This document shows positions 12,700 to 24,555 of a DNA stretch of 64,000 bases, piece after piece (position 1 is the first letter of the stretch; each line of letters opens with the position of its first letter). This DNA comes from Melanocharis versteri. Lineage: Eukaryota; Chordata; Aves; Passeriformes; Melanocharitidae. The notes beneath the pieces are model-generated. The model saw nothing but the letters and a program-made list of their open reading frames with translations. It did no database searches and was not told the DNA's origin. The stretch covers positions 310,001 through 374,000 of the forward strand of contig VZTG01005249.1 of NCBI GenBank assembly GCA_013397845.1. Reading direction: 5' to 3'. Both the position numbers and the translations under genes were made by a program.

Positions 12700-15600
12700 T
12701 TTTTCCCTTTTTTTCTCTAGAACTTTAAATGACTCTTTTAAATCAAGCTAGGAAAAATCCTGCTATTTGGCAGTCAAAAACTTGATCTGGTCAAATGAAA
12801 TTTAATTATTGTCTTGCTGTTGGGTAAGCGGCTGACCCCTGCTTAACAATCCTGAGAGCTATGACTGGCCATCATGTTTTGAACTGCTTCTCCTGCAAGT
12901 CAAAACTCTCCTGAGACCTCATTCCTCCTAAATATTACCACATCGATGGTAGAACTAGACAATCTCTAATCAGTACCCACTTTGCTGTTCTTTTCCCTGT
13001 CTCTTCAGCCAGTTACACTGCACTATTGGGTATTGTATAAAGTAGACATAAGGACTTATGAACGCTGCCTTTCTAAAGTGTGATTCAATGAATCACAATG
13101 TCTTTTTCATTAATGTGATGCAGAAGATCAGTATTTATTCTCTGTATTAGGCTGAGCCAGTCAGTTAGTGTAGGACTCAATCAATTGCTAAATGCAGCTC
13201 AGATTGTGGGCCTAAACTTGCTTCTTTTAGAATCAATATTAAAATTATGAGTAAATTCAGTGAAAATGAAATCACTGCTTCAGAAAAGTAGATTTTGAAC
13301 AGAGGAGGAAAAAATATTAATTTGTTAAATTCCATGTAAACTATAATTTTTAAACCTAAATGCTAGTTATTATAATAGAATTAAAAATTTACTAATCTAT
13401 ACCTAATATAATCACTGTTTAGGGATGGCAGAATCTGGAGTTTCTGGGGTAAGGAAAAGTCAGAGGCAACAGAGTTTTATAGACATGAATGTAACTCCAC
13501 TCAAATTCTAGGCTCCAAATCTCCACTTACCCACACAATCATTTGTTTGTGATGTTCATGACAAACCAGTTAGGGGACATTTTGTGAACACAGAGCATGT
13601 GGCATAAATGCTACTCAGACAGGACTGAGGATCCCTTAGAAGAATGTCGTTTAAAGAAAAAGTTAAAAAATTTGAGGACAATATCCCATGGTTTAGAATT
13701 TATTTTCGTGTTGATTTTTTTAATATGGGCAGGCAGTAAAACATATGTTAGTGTTGTTTATGGGAAACAATCTTTATTCTTTAATTTCAGTGGAAGTGTT
13801 TGGGACTAGAGTTGGTATGGATTATGTTTGGTTTACATAGTGAAGGATACAGTGGGACTTTTCTCATCAAAATAATAGAAGTCCCAGCTGACCTCACGTC
13901 TTGTTTCTAACAGTTTATGTGTACTTTAGGTCAGTATAAGGAATCAAATGAGGTTTGAACTTTCTCTGGAACTTTTAATTGTACGAAATTGGAGGAAAAT
14001 TATCAATTTGAAGAAAAGGGAATGTCACTCTCATGACGTTATAACCACCAAGAAGCAGATTAACTGTAAGGCAAAAAAACCTGGCTGTAAAGCCTAGATT
14101 AACCAAAAATTATCAAAATGTTTTCCTCCCATAATCTCAGGAGAAGCTGAATTTCATAATACTGGAAAAGGGGGAATGATTATTTCTTATTTCCAAGATA
14201 TTATTTATATCCTTTAAATATCTGAATGTTGCCTTATATAATAAAATGTAAAATTCATAAGTTTGTGTGTAACTTAACACAGAGCTATCTCCTTTCTGAA
14301 ACACTTCCTCAGAGAGAGCTGCTGCCCTATGCATTTAAAAAGATGAAGAAGCAAAAGTGTTAGAATATCTCCAAAGATGCTCCCCAATATACTCTGCAGT
14401 TAAAGTTCTTGAAAACACATCTCCTCATTCTGTGCATTTGGGGAAACTGCTGAGGTCAACAGCTCAGTGCTCCCTGAAAGGAAAGTTTCTAGCCAGAAAA
14501 CCTCCTAAGAGTAGCAGAAGAAGAAGGAAAGATACAGTGTCACTGAAATTTATACCGCTATGAATTCTGAATAATAAGGACAGAAGACTTACTTTTCTCA
14601 CGGTTGTTTTTCGGACTTGGTGTTAATATGCCTTACTCAGCAATTCACTGAGCTGTGTGGTTTTTATAATTCTCTTCTTGTTCACTGAAAGTGTCTGTGG
14701 TGGGCATGTATAATTACAATTGGAGGTGACAGTTGGGTTTAAAAAATGGATTTCACTTTTCCTCTGATATATGCTAGGGTTTTTTTCTAATTTTTCCTTT
14801 AGAAAGAGAACATTCAGGTTCCAGTGGGGATGAAAACCTAGATTTTTTCCCTTTGATTCTAAAGATTTCTACTCTGGATACAGAATACATTTTAAAAACA
14901 TCCTGTGACATTGACTTTTTTGAATAATATAATGACTTTGTTACAGGAGAGTACTAGAACAGGATTCGTCCAACAACTTTCAAAAATCTTGCAGTTGCAC
15001 AGCAAACAAATGAATGAGGTTTCTTTCAGTCTGTGGCTATTTCACTTGTTTCTACTCTAAGAATCTTATTTTCTGGAGCGTTTTGTCTGTTTCATCTCCT
15101 TCCGATAGACGGCCAGATGATTAAGCAAGCAGTTGTTTTTACAAACACAATTCAGTTCCCTCTGGTGCTCTGTGATGCAATTCTTCACTTTAGCAAAAGA
15201 CCACCTGCTGTTTTGCTAGTCTGTAAGAGAAAAATATTTGGAGACAGTGGAAGAATTCTCTCGTTAGAGTGGAAAGTGAGCTATTCACACGTGGAAACTA
15301 GAGGAGATATTTGAGTTTCTGACTTGAGATGCAGTTCTCTTCAAAAAGATGCTGTCATTGGCATGGCCAGCTACAGAAGGAGAATATTAGTAGGGGTAAA
15401 CACTGTGTTGTATTTCTTTTTTAATTGGAAATGTGTCACAATGTGCAGTAAACTACAGGTTATAAAGTACTATTTGAAGCAGCACAAGTAGTATATTCTG
15501 TTGACTATAATAGCTCTAAAAGATGTAGCTACTCAAAAGAACACTACAGTGAATGCATTCATTCTGTTGAATGTTCTGAGGTAAAACCAGGAGAAAATAT

Positions 15601-18506
15601 TTCTCCTATGAAAAAAACAACAAAGGCTATTTTAAATCACAAAGTTATTCTTATAAGATCCTTCTGTCTTGAGAAATCCACCCTATGGACTGATACAGCA
15701 TGAATATCCTGAAAATGATGTGCAGATTCTGCCCTCAGTTGTAGCAAGAAATAACCATGTGTAAATAGGTTCAATCTGCAGAAGTAATGCTTTGTACTCG
15801 GTTGCGGCTAAACCTTTGGGCTCATTTTTTCCTCTAGTCTTTCGACATGAACTTAAAGTGTTATTTCCTTGGACTGGGCTAAGAGTCATCTATAAAAAAA
15901 CAATGAGACAAATCCTGAGCCTTTAGTAGTGTTCCACGGAAATCGCATGACTAGGAATACTTTGAAGTCAACATTATTCAGGAAAAGCACCGCAGCGTTG
16001 CACATCTCTCTTCCTAGTCCAGTTCAGAGACCATTAGTCAATTACAGGAAGCCTCCAGGATATTATCTTGGGGAGACACAGACAAGGTGCTGCCCTTGAC
16101 TGATAGTCAGTCCTGGCGGTCAAGTCAGCTGCACTGTCACAGCAAGGCTGCATTACTCAGATAAAGTGGACTCCTGAGCTCATTCAGTCTTGTTTCAATA
16201 TTTTCGGGCAACCGGCAGATGAAGGTATATGCAGCGCTTGAAATATTCATCATAGGATCATTTTTTCCCTGCATTTCCACACAGGGAGTTCTGCTCAAAG
16301 GGAATATAATGCCTAATTGGAACACTCAGCTGCTAGTGTAAATATTTAACATAATAAAAATGATCTGTCAAGTAATCCCAAGCATAGCAAGGCTCCAGGA
16401 CCTCCTCTTTCCACTCATCAGCCTGAGGATGACATCGATGCCCATTCTTGCTCTCCTTTGTCACTATGTCAGTTCCAAGAAGCACTTCTCACTTCTAGGA
16501 TTTAGGAGCACATACCTAAGTGTTGAAACACCACTCGAGGATGAGACCCAGAATCTCTTCCCACCTTTTTCTTTCTGACGTGGTTCCCACACATACAAAA
16601 TTTACATGGGAGAAAGACTCTGCTCTAAAGGATTTGCAGAATAAACAGAGGCAAGCAGGCTAAAATCTCAAAGCCTGCCATTGTGTGCATGAAAAGAGAA
16701 ATTTAACTGCAACTTCTGTTATCATGTGCTCTGTCCCAGTGGAATTCATTCGGGTGCTTCTTCTCTGCTCAACTTGACCAATCTTAGCAAGGAGTTACGC
16801 AGACATGGATTTTGTTTTTCTTTTTCTTTTCTTCTTTTTTTTCCAGTTGATACAGTCTTTTTATTTTCAAATAGATGTCAAACAAACAAAGAAACATACT
16901 TTTGGCATACAAAAACTATTGCTAACACCTGCAGTATATCTCATTTTACTGAGGTCACCATTGCAATACAATTAGTTCGTAAATCACTATATATATTAAT
17001 TAAACTATAAAGGTACTTTGCAAGTATGAGCTGAGAGTAGTAAAGTGACAAAAGAAAAAAACAACAACAAAAAAGGAGATATTGTGGAAATCAAACTTCT
17101 GGGTGATAGTTTGTGTTATTTCAACAATATTTGTCTTCATATTTTTTTTTCTTGATTTAATGGCAGGTAGATCTTCAAGGTGAAATAGCAGGAGCAATGT
17201 TCACTGCTACATTTGCACTTATCAGCTTTGAGCTCTGTCATGACTGTGATAAGGAGAGAAAAATTTTAGGAGTGAAAAATTTGAAAAGCATTATTTTAGG
17301 TTACAAATATGTTGCCTCCAAAAGAGCTGCAATTGCTCACAATATTGTCCTCAAAAGAAAACATAGAAAATAAAGAACAAATACAGCACATAATATTGAC
17401 AACTATAATTATTGTAGCACTTTTCACAGTGTCTAGCAAACTATAGACTTTCTTTGAACAACTCTTGATATCATTAGTACAAATATAGACATATATATGG
17501 AAGTTTCAAGAAGACTACAAATATGAAAAGAGCCAGTAGAACAAATTTCACTTTAGGCTAATAAGAAATAATTTGTGGATTTTTTTCACAGCTATTTAAC
17601 TTCATATTGTTTTTCTTCTTACTACTTTTTCTTTACTCTCTCCAGCAGAATAGCTAAGTTCCCTTCGAACATCACATAAAAAATATTTACATATATAAAT
17701 GTTTTTCTATTTTAGAATTATTTTAATGATTCTTAGAGCAGATTTTTACGCTTTTAAAATCTTTTGGCCATCTTCTTCCAGTAGTTTTTACTCTGTCATC
17801 AAATACTATGAGGCAATGACATAAAATACCTCAGAATAATCATGTTTTTCCGCACTGAGTTCTGCAAGCTCTGCTTTAATAGAGAACTATACCCCACCCC
17901 TCAAGAGAGCACGACTGGTTTAGGCTCCTAGAAATCATTGTAAAAGAACCTGACTTAGTAAACTTGATGATAAATAGCTGGTGGGTTGCTGCATAGTGCA
18001 ATTCTCTTTACTTTTCTATGAGTATTTACAAGCAAAATCAGGTCTCTAGTAAATTCTCTGACAGAGAAGCATGTGCACGTTTCCTAAATTCCTATATATT
18101 GATAGATAGGAGTTGAATACCTATTTCTAGTCAAAGATAGAGAAATGAAAAGATATATCTATAGCTGTCTGATCAGTGAGTAAAAGCGGACAGTTCCCCT
18201 ACTTCTGATTAGGAAGTATGGCTTCAACTTATTGTGACTACTTTCTGTACGTAGCTATTAAAGAGGAGGGTATGGTATTCACAAACAGCAAAAACCCCCT
18301 TAGGTTTTAAACATCAACCCTTTGTAGTGTATGGTTTGTTAAAATAGTTCAAATAGTTCTTTCACATCTCATTTATAGAAGAAAAGAGAGAAAAAAACCT
18401 CAAAATTTCAGCACCAGAATTTTGTATTACACATTTCCTTCCTCTTGACTTTAGGTGTACAGCAATCGCTCATGTTCTTTACTGCATACATTGCATTTCA
18501 GATATT

Positions 18507-18523
18507 AAAAAAAAAAAAAAAAA
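18507..18523. repeat. A(17) homopolymer
   Basis: Seventeen A bases inside the large intron, with no flanking duplication recognised. Confidence 0.9.
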
Positions 18524-19646
18524 GTGTAATTAAGTATACTGTAGTCTTGATATGATCAGGAACACATAAACTCAATCTTCCATTTTTAAAAGAGATATTA
18601 AAATTTTGACTTATACCTTTTGACTTTAAAGAGTAAGATATCTATTATGTTTTATCAGTGAAAGCAGCAGGTTTGAAGTTTTCTGGGTTAGAAAATTGCC
18701 CAAACTTTATATGAAAAGCTAAGGGAAGATGAATAAAATGTAAATGGTGTACTTACAAATTTTGCCTTAGTAAAAGTGAAAATCCTCTAATTTTTCCTGT
18801 ATTACAACGTTACTTTTAAAAGCCTTGTGCCATCTCTCTTTGAAGACAAGTTGAACGGTCTTTATAACTGTGGATTTTTTTATTCAAAATGTGATCTTTT
18901 AAAACTGATTTGCAATAATACTTACCATCAGAACATCATGTTGCCAGTAATTAGTTTGAACTTTATGCATTTTCCCTATGTCTTACAGAAATTGTTACAG
19001 TAATATAATTTTAAACAATTTCACTTCCTGTGCAAGTGACATAGACTGAGGTGTTATATGCATATGTGCATGCATGGGTGGGTAAACTTATTTCTGTCTG
19101 GATATACCACAGCTGGGCAATCCCATAAGATGCTGCAGTGTACTTGTAAACAAGGTCATTTACGTACTTTTTGAAGACTTAATCCAGTTGACACACAATG
19201 TCTTCTAACTTTACAATTTTCTTTATTTCAGAAGATTTTTGAGCAATCAGGTACCCTAACTCCTTACAATTGGCCTCATGTTTTTGCATTTAAATTCCAT
19301 GCTTGCCAGCTGCTTGGAAGAGCCAGGCTTCTTGCATAGGAACAGTGAAATGAAAAATAAAGAAAAGTAGCATGGTTTCCATGGAAAATATAGATTCCAG
19401 AGCTAGTCTTCAAAATCTTTAGAGTCTCCTATGAAGACTTAGTGGAGCTCTTTGAAACCGGGCCTAAGTATTTCAGATTTCTCCAGGTTGGATGTAAATG
19501 TTCCTGTGACTCAGAGAAAATTCCATGAAACCGAGTCTGCATTGTGATAGAGATTTGTCTAACTTCTGCCGCTACCTCAGATAATAGGTTTGGACTTTTG
19601 ATTGGTTATTTCACTATTATCCAATTCTATTATTTAGTTACTACAA

Positions 19647-20115
19647 AATCAGAGATCAGAAAATGGCTGGTCTCAGAAGGCACCTCTGAAAGTCTTCTTG
19701 TCCAACCCCCTTTTCAAGCAGAGTCACCTCGAGCCGCTTGCCTAGGACTGTGTCTAGACAGCTATTGAATATCTCCAAGGACAGAGACTCCACAACCTCT
19801 CAGCTACCTTGCTAGTCCTGAGTCACTTCACACTGGAGAAGTGTTTCCTGATATTCAGATGGAACCTCCTGTGATTCAGTGTGTGCTCATTGCCTCTGTT
19901 TCTGTCACTGGACACTACTGAAAAGAGCCTGGCTCCATTCTCTTTGCACTCCTCCATTAGGTTTTAGTATATATTGGTGGGATCACCTCTGACCCTTCCC
20001 TTCTTCAGGCTGACCAGCCCCAGCTCTATCAGCCTTTCCTCATATGCCTCTTAAAAACATTCATGACCCTTTTTTTGACTGTTTCTAGCAGCTCCATATT
20101 GCTTCCTACTTTGCC
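19647..20115 (-). mobile_element. CR1 LINE fragment (3' end), antisense
   Basis: Read on the + strand this is the reverse complement of an avian CR1 3' region. Recognisable blocks are gtccaacccccttttcaagc, atctccaaggacagagactc, cacaacctct, gtcactggacactactgaaa and cagccccagctctatcagcc. It covers about 470 bp and is 5'-truncated, as most CR1 copies are. It is diverged and encodes nothing intact. Ends are approximate. Confidence 0.9.
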
Positions 20116-22343
20116 TCCCATTTTTCTCTCTCCTCATGGGTGATCCATCTTATTTTTCACAGAAAAGTTTTCCAGTCTTGGGTGTTTTACTTAGAGAATG
20201 TGATTTTCATCTGTCTATTGGAAGATCTAGTCAGTGTTTATATAACGTTAATAGTTGGACCCAGCCTGACTGAGGATAACAATTTGATTGAATTGCATAC
20301 AGAAGAGCTTCTACAACCTAATCTATGTAATGTTAGACTATTTAAAAAGCAAATATTTGCTAGGTAAATATGCTTACACATGGTTGAATTTTAAGCATCT
20401 CTGATAATACCTTATTTACAGATTTTTATTTTATTATAGTAGTATTGTTATCATAGCAATATTTAATGGAGGGTTATCACCTCAGATGTCTTAGTTTTTA
20501 TTTCTCTTTTACTCTTAAAATGTTGAGAACTTGCAAAAATATATTTTTCAAAACTGAGCAGATCTACCATGAATGTTAATGGATTGTGCATTTCTGTGTG
20601 CATTGTTACGAGTGTTACTATATTGTTAAATGAGAACATACTTTCAGAGTTATTTTGTGGCTCAAATTTATCGTCTAGATTGTACTTCAGCCTGGATTCT
20701 TGCTACTAGCAGTGCTTTATATGAAAACTTTCTCATATTGGGGAGATTCTGGCAGGACCTTTTTTGCTTTCTTTCTTCCTATCTACTTTACTAATGTGGT
20801 GGAGTGTTTTCAGTAAATCAGAGTGATCCTTGCAAACTCAGTAAAAGGAAGAAATGCAATGGTTACACGAGATACCGTTGGGATGTTAATTTGAACCATA
20901 AGTGAACGTAGATTTCCTTTATGTATCTCACTTTCAGAGCTAGATATCAGCATCCCAAGTACATCAGCTGAAATACTTGATTACATTTAATGTTGTTGGT
21001 AATCATATCTATCTACTGATCTATAAAAATGCTCAACAATTAATACTAATTGCTTGCTCAGCTATATTTGCAGTCCTGTAAGTTCATGAGTATTTACTCA
21101 TGATTTATGTTGTACAACTGTAAAACAAATTTGGGAAGAACAGCAGCCTGGTTATAGAGGAGCAATTTAAAAAGTGATTTTACAACTCCAGTTTTCGAAG
21201 CCAACACATTTTGACTGTTTAGATTAAAATGGCTGATCTTGCTCATATAGCACTAAACTACTTCATTATATTATCTGGTTATGATTCTTACTGCTCTTAA
21301 TTGACTAAGGCTAAAGGGAAACAACAGTTTTGTGGATTGGTTATGAGTTTAATTTTTTTTCATTCGATAAATCTCTTTCTTCCAAAGTTTCTCTTCTTTT
21401 TTTTATTTATAGTTCTTTCTACACTGACCCAGTTCTAAAACAAGAAGATCAGTTCCATGAGTAAATGAGAAAAAACAGTGCACAACACTCATTTTAGGTA
21501 GAAAAGCAGTGCAAGTGATAAAAATTTCACAGACAAGACCAGTTTATGCTAAGGAATAATTTCTTGAAATTCTTTAGCATCTCATATTTCTGGTTTTGGA
21601 CAGTATCTCCAAACTGAGACAAATTTTGTGAAATGATGATTTGTCTATGGGTAGTTGTCTATTGAAGCATAGGTCTAAGACAAACTCGTTTCATCTCTGT
21701 ATTACATCTGACTATAAAAGCATAATACAAGCCCTCTCAGATAGTAAATACAATCATGTTTATCTGATGGAAAATAGCACATGTATTAGACTTTTTACCT
21801 TGTTAGCACAATAACTTCTAATGGTAATTCTTATGGTATTTTTTTTCCAGTTAAGACCAGATGGATGCTTCTGACAAGTGTCTCCTCTTGGTCAGTAGGG
21901 ACGGCAGAGTATTCATAAACACAGAATTACATTCAGATTTCTCTAGTTAAGTTCAGCGTTATTCTTCAAAATGCAAAACAGGCAAAAAGATTCTGAATGA
22001 ATCTGTAAATATATCCTCTTTCATTAGGCTGATGTATTAAAATGTCATGTGGTTAGCTGTGTGATATTCCCGCTTGCTAATGTATGCAGAAATATTTTTG
22101 TACCCTTCTGAAAGGGAGAGACAGAGAAAAGCAGGATTTTGTAACAGAAAAAAATAACTTGGTATGATGGTATCAATAATTTCTGCATTAATAATTATTG
22201 TGTTGCCATAGTTTTGAAACATTTCTCATTTCCAAGAGATTTATGTATCATTATATAACTAAAGTGCATTATGAAAATTGAGCATACTGACATAACATCC
22301 TAGATATTGAACAAAACTAATTTTGTCTTTCTCTATTTTTAAG

Positions 22344-22385
22344 ATCCAGATTTTAAGGACCTTGGCGTTTTGAAGCCATTGCCAG
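22344..22385 (+). CDS. NETO1: NETO1 microexon linking CUB1 and CUB2
   Basis: This 42-nt exon lies between the acceptor tatttttaag (AG at 22342-22343) and the donor gttggt at 22386. It completes the split Asp codon from the CUB1 exon and encodes DPDFKDLGVLKPLP plus one base of the next codon, i.e. the linker between the two CUB domains. Phase 1 on both sides allows it to be skipped without a frameshift (42 nt is 14 codons). It is only 113 bp from the next exon, while both flanking introns beyond the pair exceed 12 kb. The donor has a competing GT four bases downstream (see findings). The sequence matches the NETO1 linker well. Confidence 0.9.
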
Positions 22386-22498
22386 GTTGGTATGTTGTTT
22401 TTGTTTTTTTTTCTAACTTGGGGGCCTTTATACTCTGCTGTAGAAAACATTTTTGTTTGCTGTTCAGGTTTCATTTTTTCTGGTGTTTTGTTATTCAG
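22386..22498 (+). other. NETO1: NETO1 mini-intron of 113 bp
   Basis: This very short intron separates the linker microexon from CUB2. It begins gttggtatgt and ends ttattcag. A branch-point-like TTCTAAC sits at 22411-22417. An unused AG at 22466-22467 lies between that site and the true acceptor; using it would place a stop after 12 codons. The intron has no stop in the exon frame (see findings). Confidence 0.85.
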
Positions 22499-22626
22499 TT
22501 TGTGAGTTTGAGATGGGAGGACCAGAAGGCATTGTGGAATCTGTACAAATTGTTAAAGAAGGAAAAGCTTCTGAAACTGAAGCAGTAGACTGTAAATGGT
22601 ACATCCGAGCACCACCCCGATCCAAG
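22499..22626 (+). CDS. NETO1: NETO1 exon: first half of CUB domain 2
   Basis: This 128-nt exon follows the acceptor ttattcag (AG at 22497-22498) and ends at donor gtcagt (22627) in phase 0. The codon split with the microexon reads G|TT, giving Val before CEFEMGGPEGIVES. The exon carries the first CUB2 cysteine (CEFEM) and the second (AVDCKWYI), and ends IRAPPRSK. This is the N-terminal half of CUB2, which is extracellular and continues after a 12.5-kb intron at 35085. Other frames here, such as the hydrophobic 72-residue frame ending at 22588, cross the mini-intron and are not the main product. Confidence 0.94.
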
Positions 22627-23867
22627 GTCAGTCCTTCATCCACTTGCTGATTTGCCATTTAATTTAAGAAATTGACTTTTCTAATATATTGTGCATTTCT
22701 TAGTACAGTCAGATCTCGTTTAATAACTTTACAGCTTGAACTGTAAACTATTTTTTTCCTTCTGCTGTGGAAGGGTAATTTGTCAGCTCAGCCAAAATAA
22801 CCACCTTTCTCCATAAATTATGGTTTGCGCAGTGCTAATGTGCTTTTGGTGCCATAAGTAATTTTCTTAAATTCATCTTTAATTTTGCTCATATTTTTTA
22901 AAGAATCAATGTGTTTTCTTAAGTGGGAAGAAATCTTATAATTTTAATTTTCAATATATTTCAAATACCTAACATAGAGACTACTAAGGGAGCACTGCTG
23001 GCTCCCTAAGGTCATCATTGTTTCTCGTCTGGGAACTGTGAAAATGGACCCAAGGTAAATTAATATTCCTCCACATGAAGCCTTTAGTTCCTTTGGTTTA
23101 AAGACACAGAAAAAAAAAAAAAAAAGTGTTCTCATTTCTTTTCCTCACAGTCATCAAGCCAGGGCTTTGTAAGAAACATGAGAGGGCTGCAATAAATTTT
23201 AAAATATTTTGCTTGGATTCCCCTTGATTTTCTCTCTTATCCATAACTTATCAGTTATGATATGCATTAATTGTTGCTGGCTACACTACCACTTCTCCCC
23301 TCTTTGCAATAGGAACAGCTTTATGCCTCCCACCTACTTTCATTCACTGTGTTAAAGACACCCCACAGTACACTTTTTCTAGTTGTCTTTTATTGGACAG
23401 GAAAGGTTTTAGAAAGTAGAATTTATATTTGTACTACTCTCTGTCATCTTTAACAGATATGGGGTTTTTTTATATAATCTCAGTGAGAAGACTGTACTGA
23501 ATATGTAATTGTCTCATCATCAGTATAACACACAGATGAATGCTGAAGGGCTCTCTTCAGGAAAGGTTTCCAGAAGAGAAAAAGTCATTAGTATCAGCAT
23601 TTTTCTACTGGGAAAGTTTAGGAGAAGAGTTGGCTCATAAAGGCTACAAATAAATTATTTCCAGAATATACTTTAATCTTATAACATCTTTTTTTACTTT
23701 TGGATAAAATTAATATTGATAGAGATTTTCAATTAAGTAGATGAGCTTCCCATTTTGCTACGCTAAATAGTGATATGAGCTGATTGGACTGATGAATGAT
23801 TATTCCATGTATACATGCAGTTTATATTCATTCAGGGCAAATCCCAGTATGGATAAAAGTTTCAAGA

Positions 23868-24555
23868 AGAGCAGATGGAAAGCAGCCCTGCCGAGAAAGT
23901 CTTGGGGGTGCTGGTGGATGAGAGGCGGGGCAAGCCCCAGCAATGTACACACCCGGCCCAGAAAGCTGATTGTGTCTTGGGCTGCATCAAAAGCAATGTG
24001 GCCAGCAGGGCGAGGGAGGAGATTCTGCCCCTCTGCTCCGTCTTGGTGAGACCTCGCCTGGAGTGCTGAGTCCAGCTCTGCAGTCTTCAGCATAGAAAAG
24101 ACATGAGCCTGTTGGAGAAGGTCCAGAGGAGGGCCACAAAAATAGTGAAAGGAATGGAGAACCTCTCCAGTGAGGAAAGGCTAAGAGAGGAAAAGTTGTT
24201 CCATGTAGAGAAGAGAAGGCTCTGGGGAGATGTTATAGCAGCCTTCCAATACTTAAGGGGAGCCTGAAAAAAGGGGACAAATGTTTTATCGGTAGTGGTA
24301 AGACAAGGTGTTTTAACCTAGAAGAGCATAGATTTAGACTAGATATGAGAAAGACATTTTTACAATAAGAGTTGTGAAACGCTGGATCATGTTATTCAGA
24401 GAGGTGGTTGATGACCATCCCTGGAAACATTCAAGGCCAGGTTAGACATGGCTCTGAGCAACTGGATTTAGTTGAAGACGTCCTTGCTCATGGCAGGGGA
24501 GTTGGACCAGATGACCTTTAAAGGTCCCTTCCAACTTAAACTATTCTATGATATA
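23868..24555 (+). mobile_element. CR1 LINE fragment, RT C-terminus and 3' UTR
   Basis: This is a sense-strand CR1 copy of about 690 bp. The open frame 23875-24069 reads KVLGVLVDERRGKPQQC, then LGCIKSNVAS and ILPLCSVLVRPRLEC, the typical end of the CR1 ORF2 reverse transcriptase. The 3' UTR follows (gtccagaggagggccacaaa, gttggaccagatgacc, ggtcccttccaacttaaact) and ends in attctatgat. The copy is 5'-truncated and not mobile. Confidence 0.93.

Larger units (their letters stand above)
2431..22343 (+). other. NETO1: NETO1 intron of 19.9 kb
   Basis: This intron is AT-rich and holds no recognisable exon. Contents that stand out are a perfect 20-bp duplication (4154-4193), A tracts at 4774-4804, 11089-11104 and 18507-18523, a long T tract at 12630-12675 and one minus-strand CR1 copy (19647-20115). 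All open frames are below 120 codons and show no family motif. Confidence 0.8.

Noticed and set aside
23800..24093. 97-codon minus-strand frame and an 85-codon plus-strand frame
   Set aside because: Both are other-frame shadows of the CR1 ORF2 remnant at 23875-24069.
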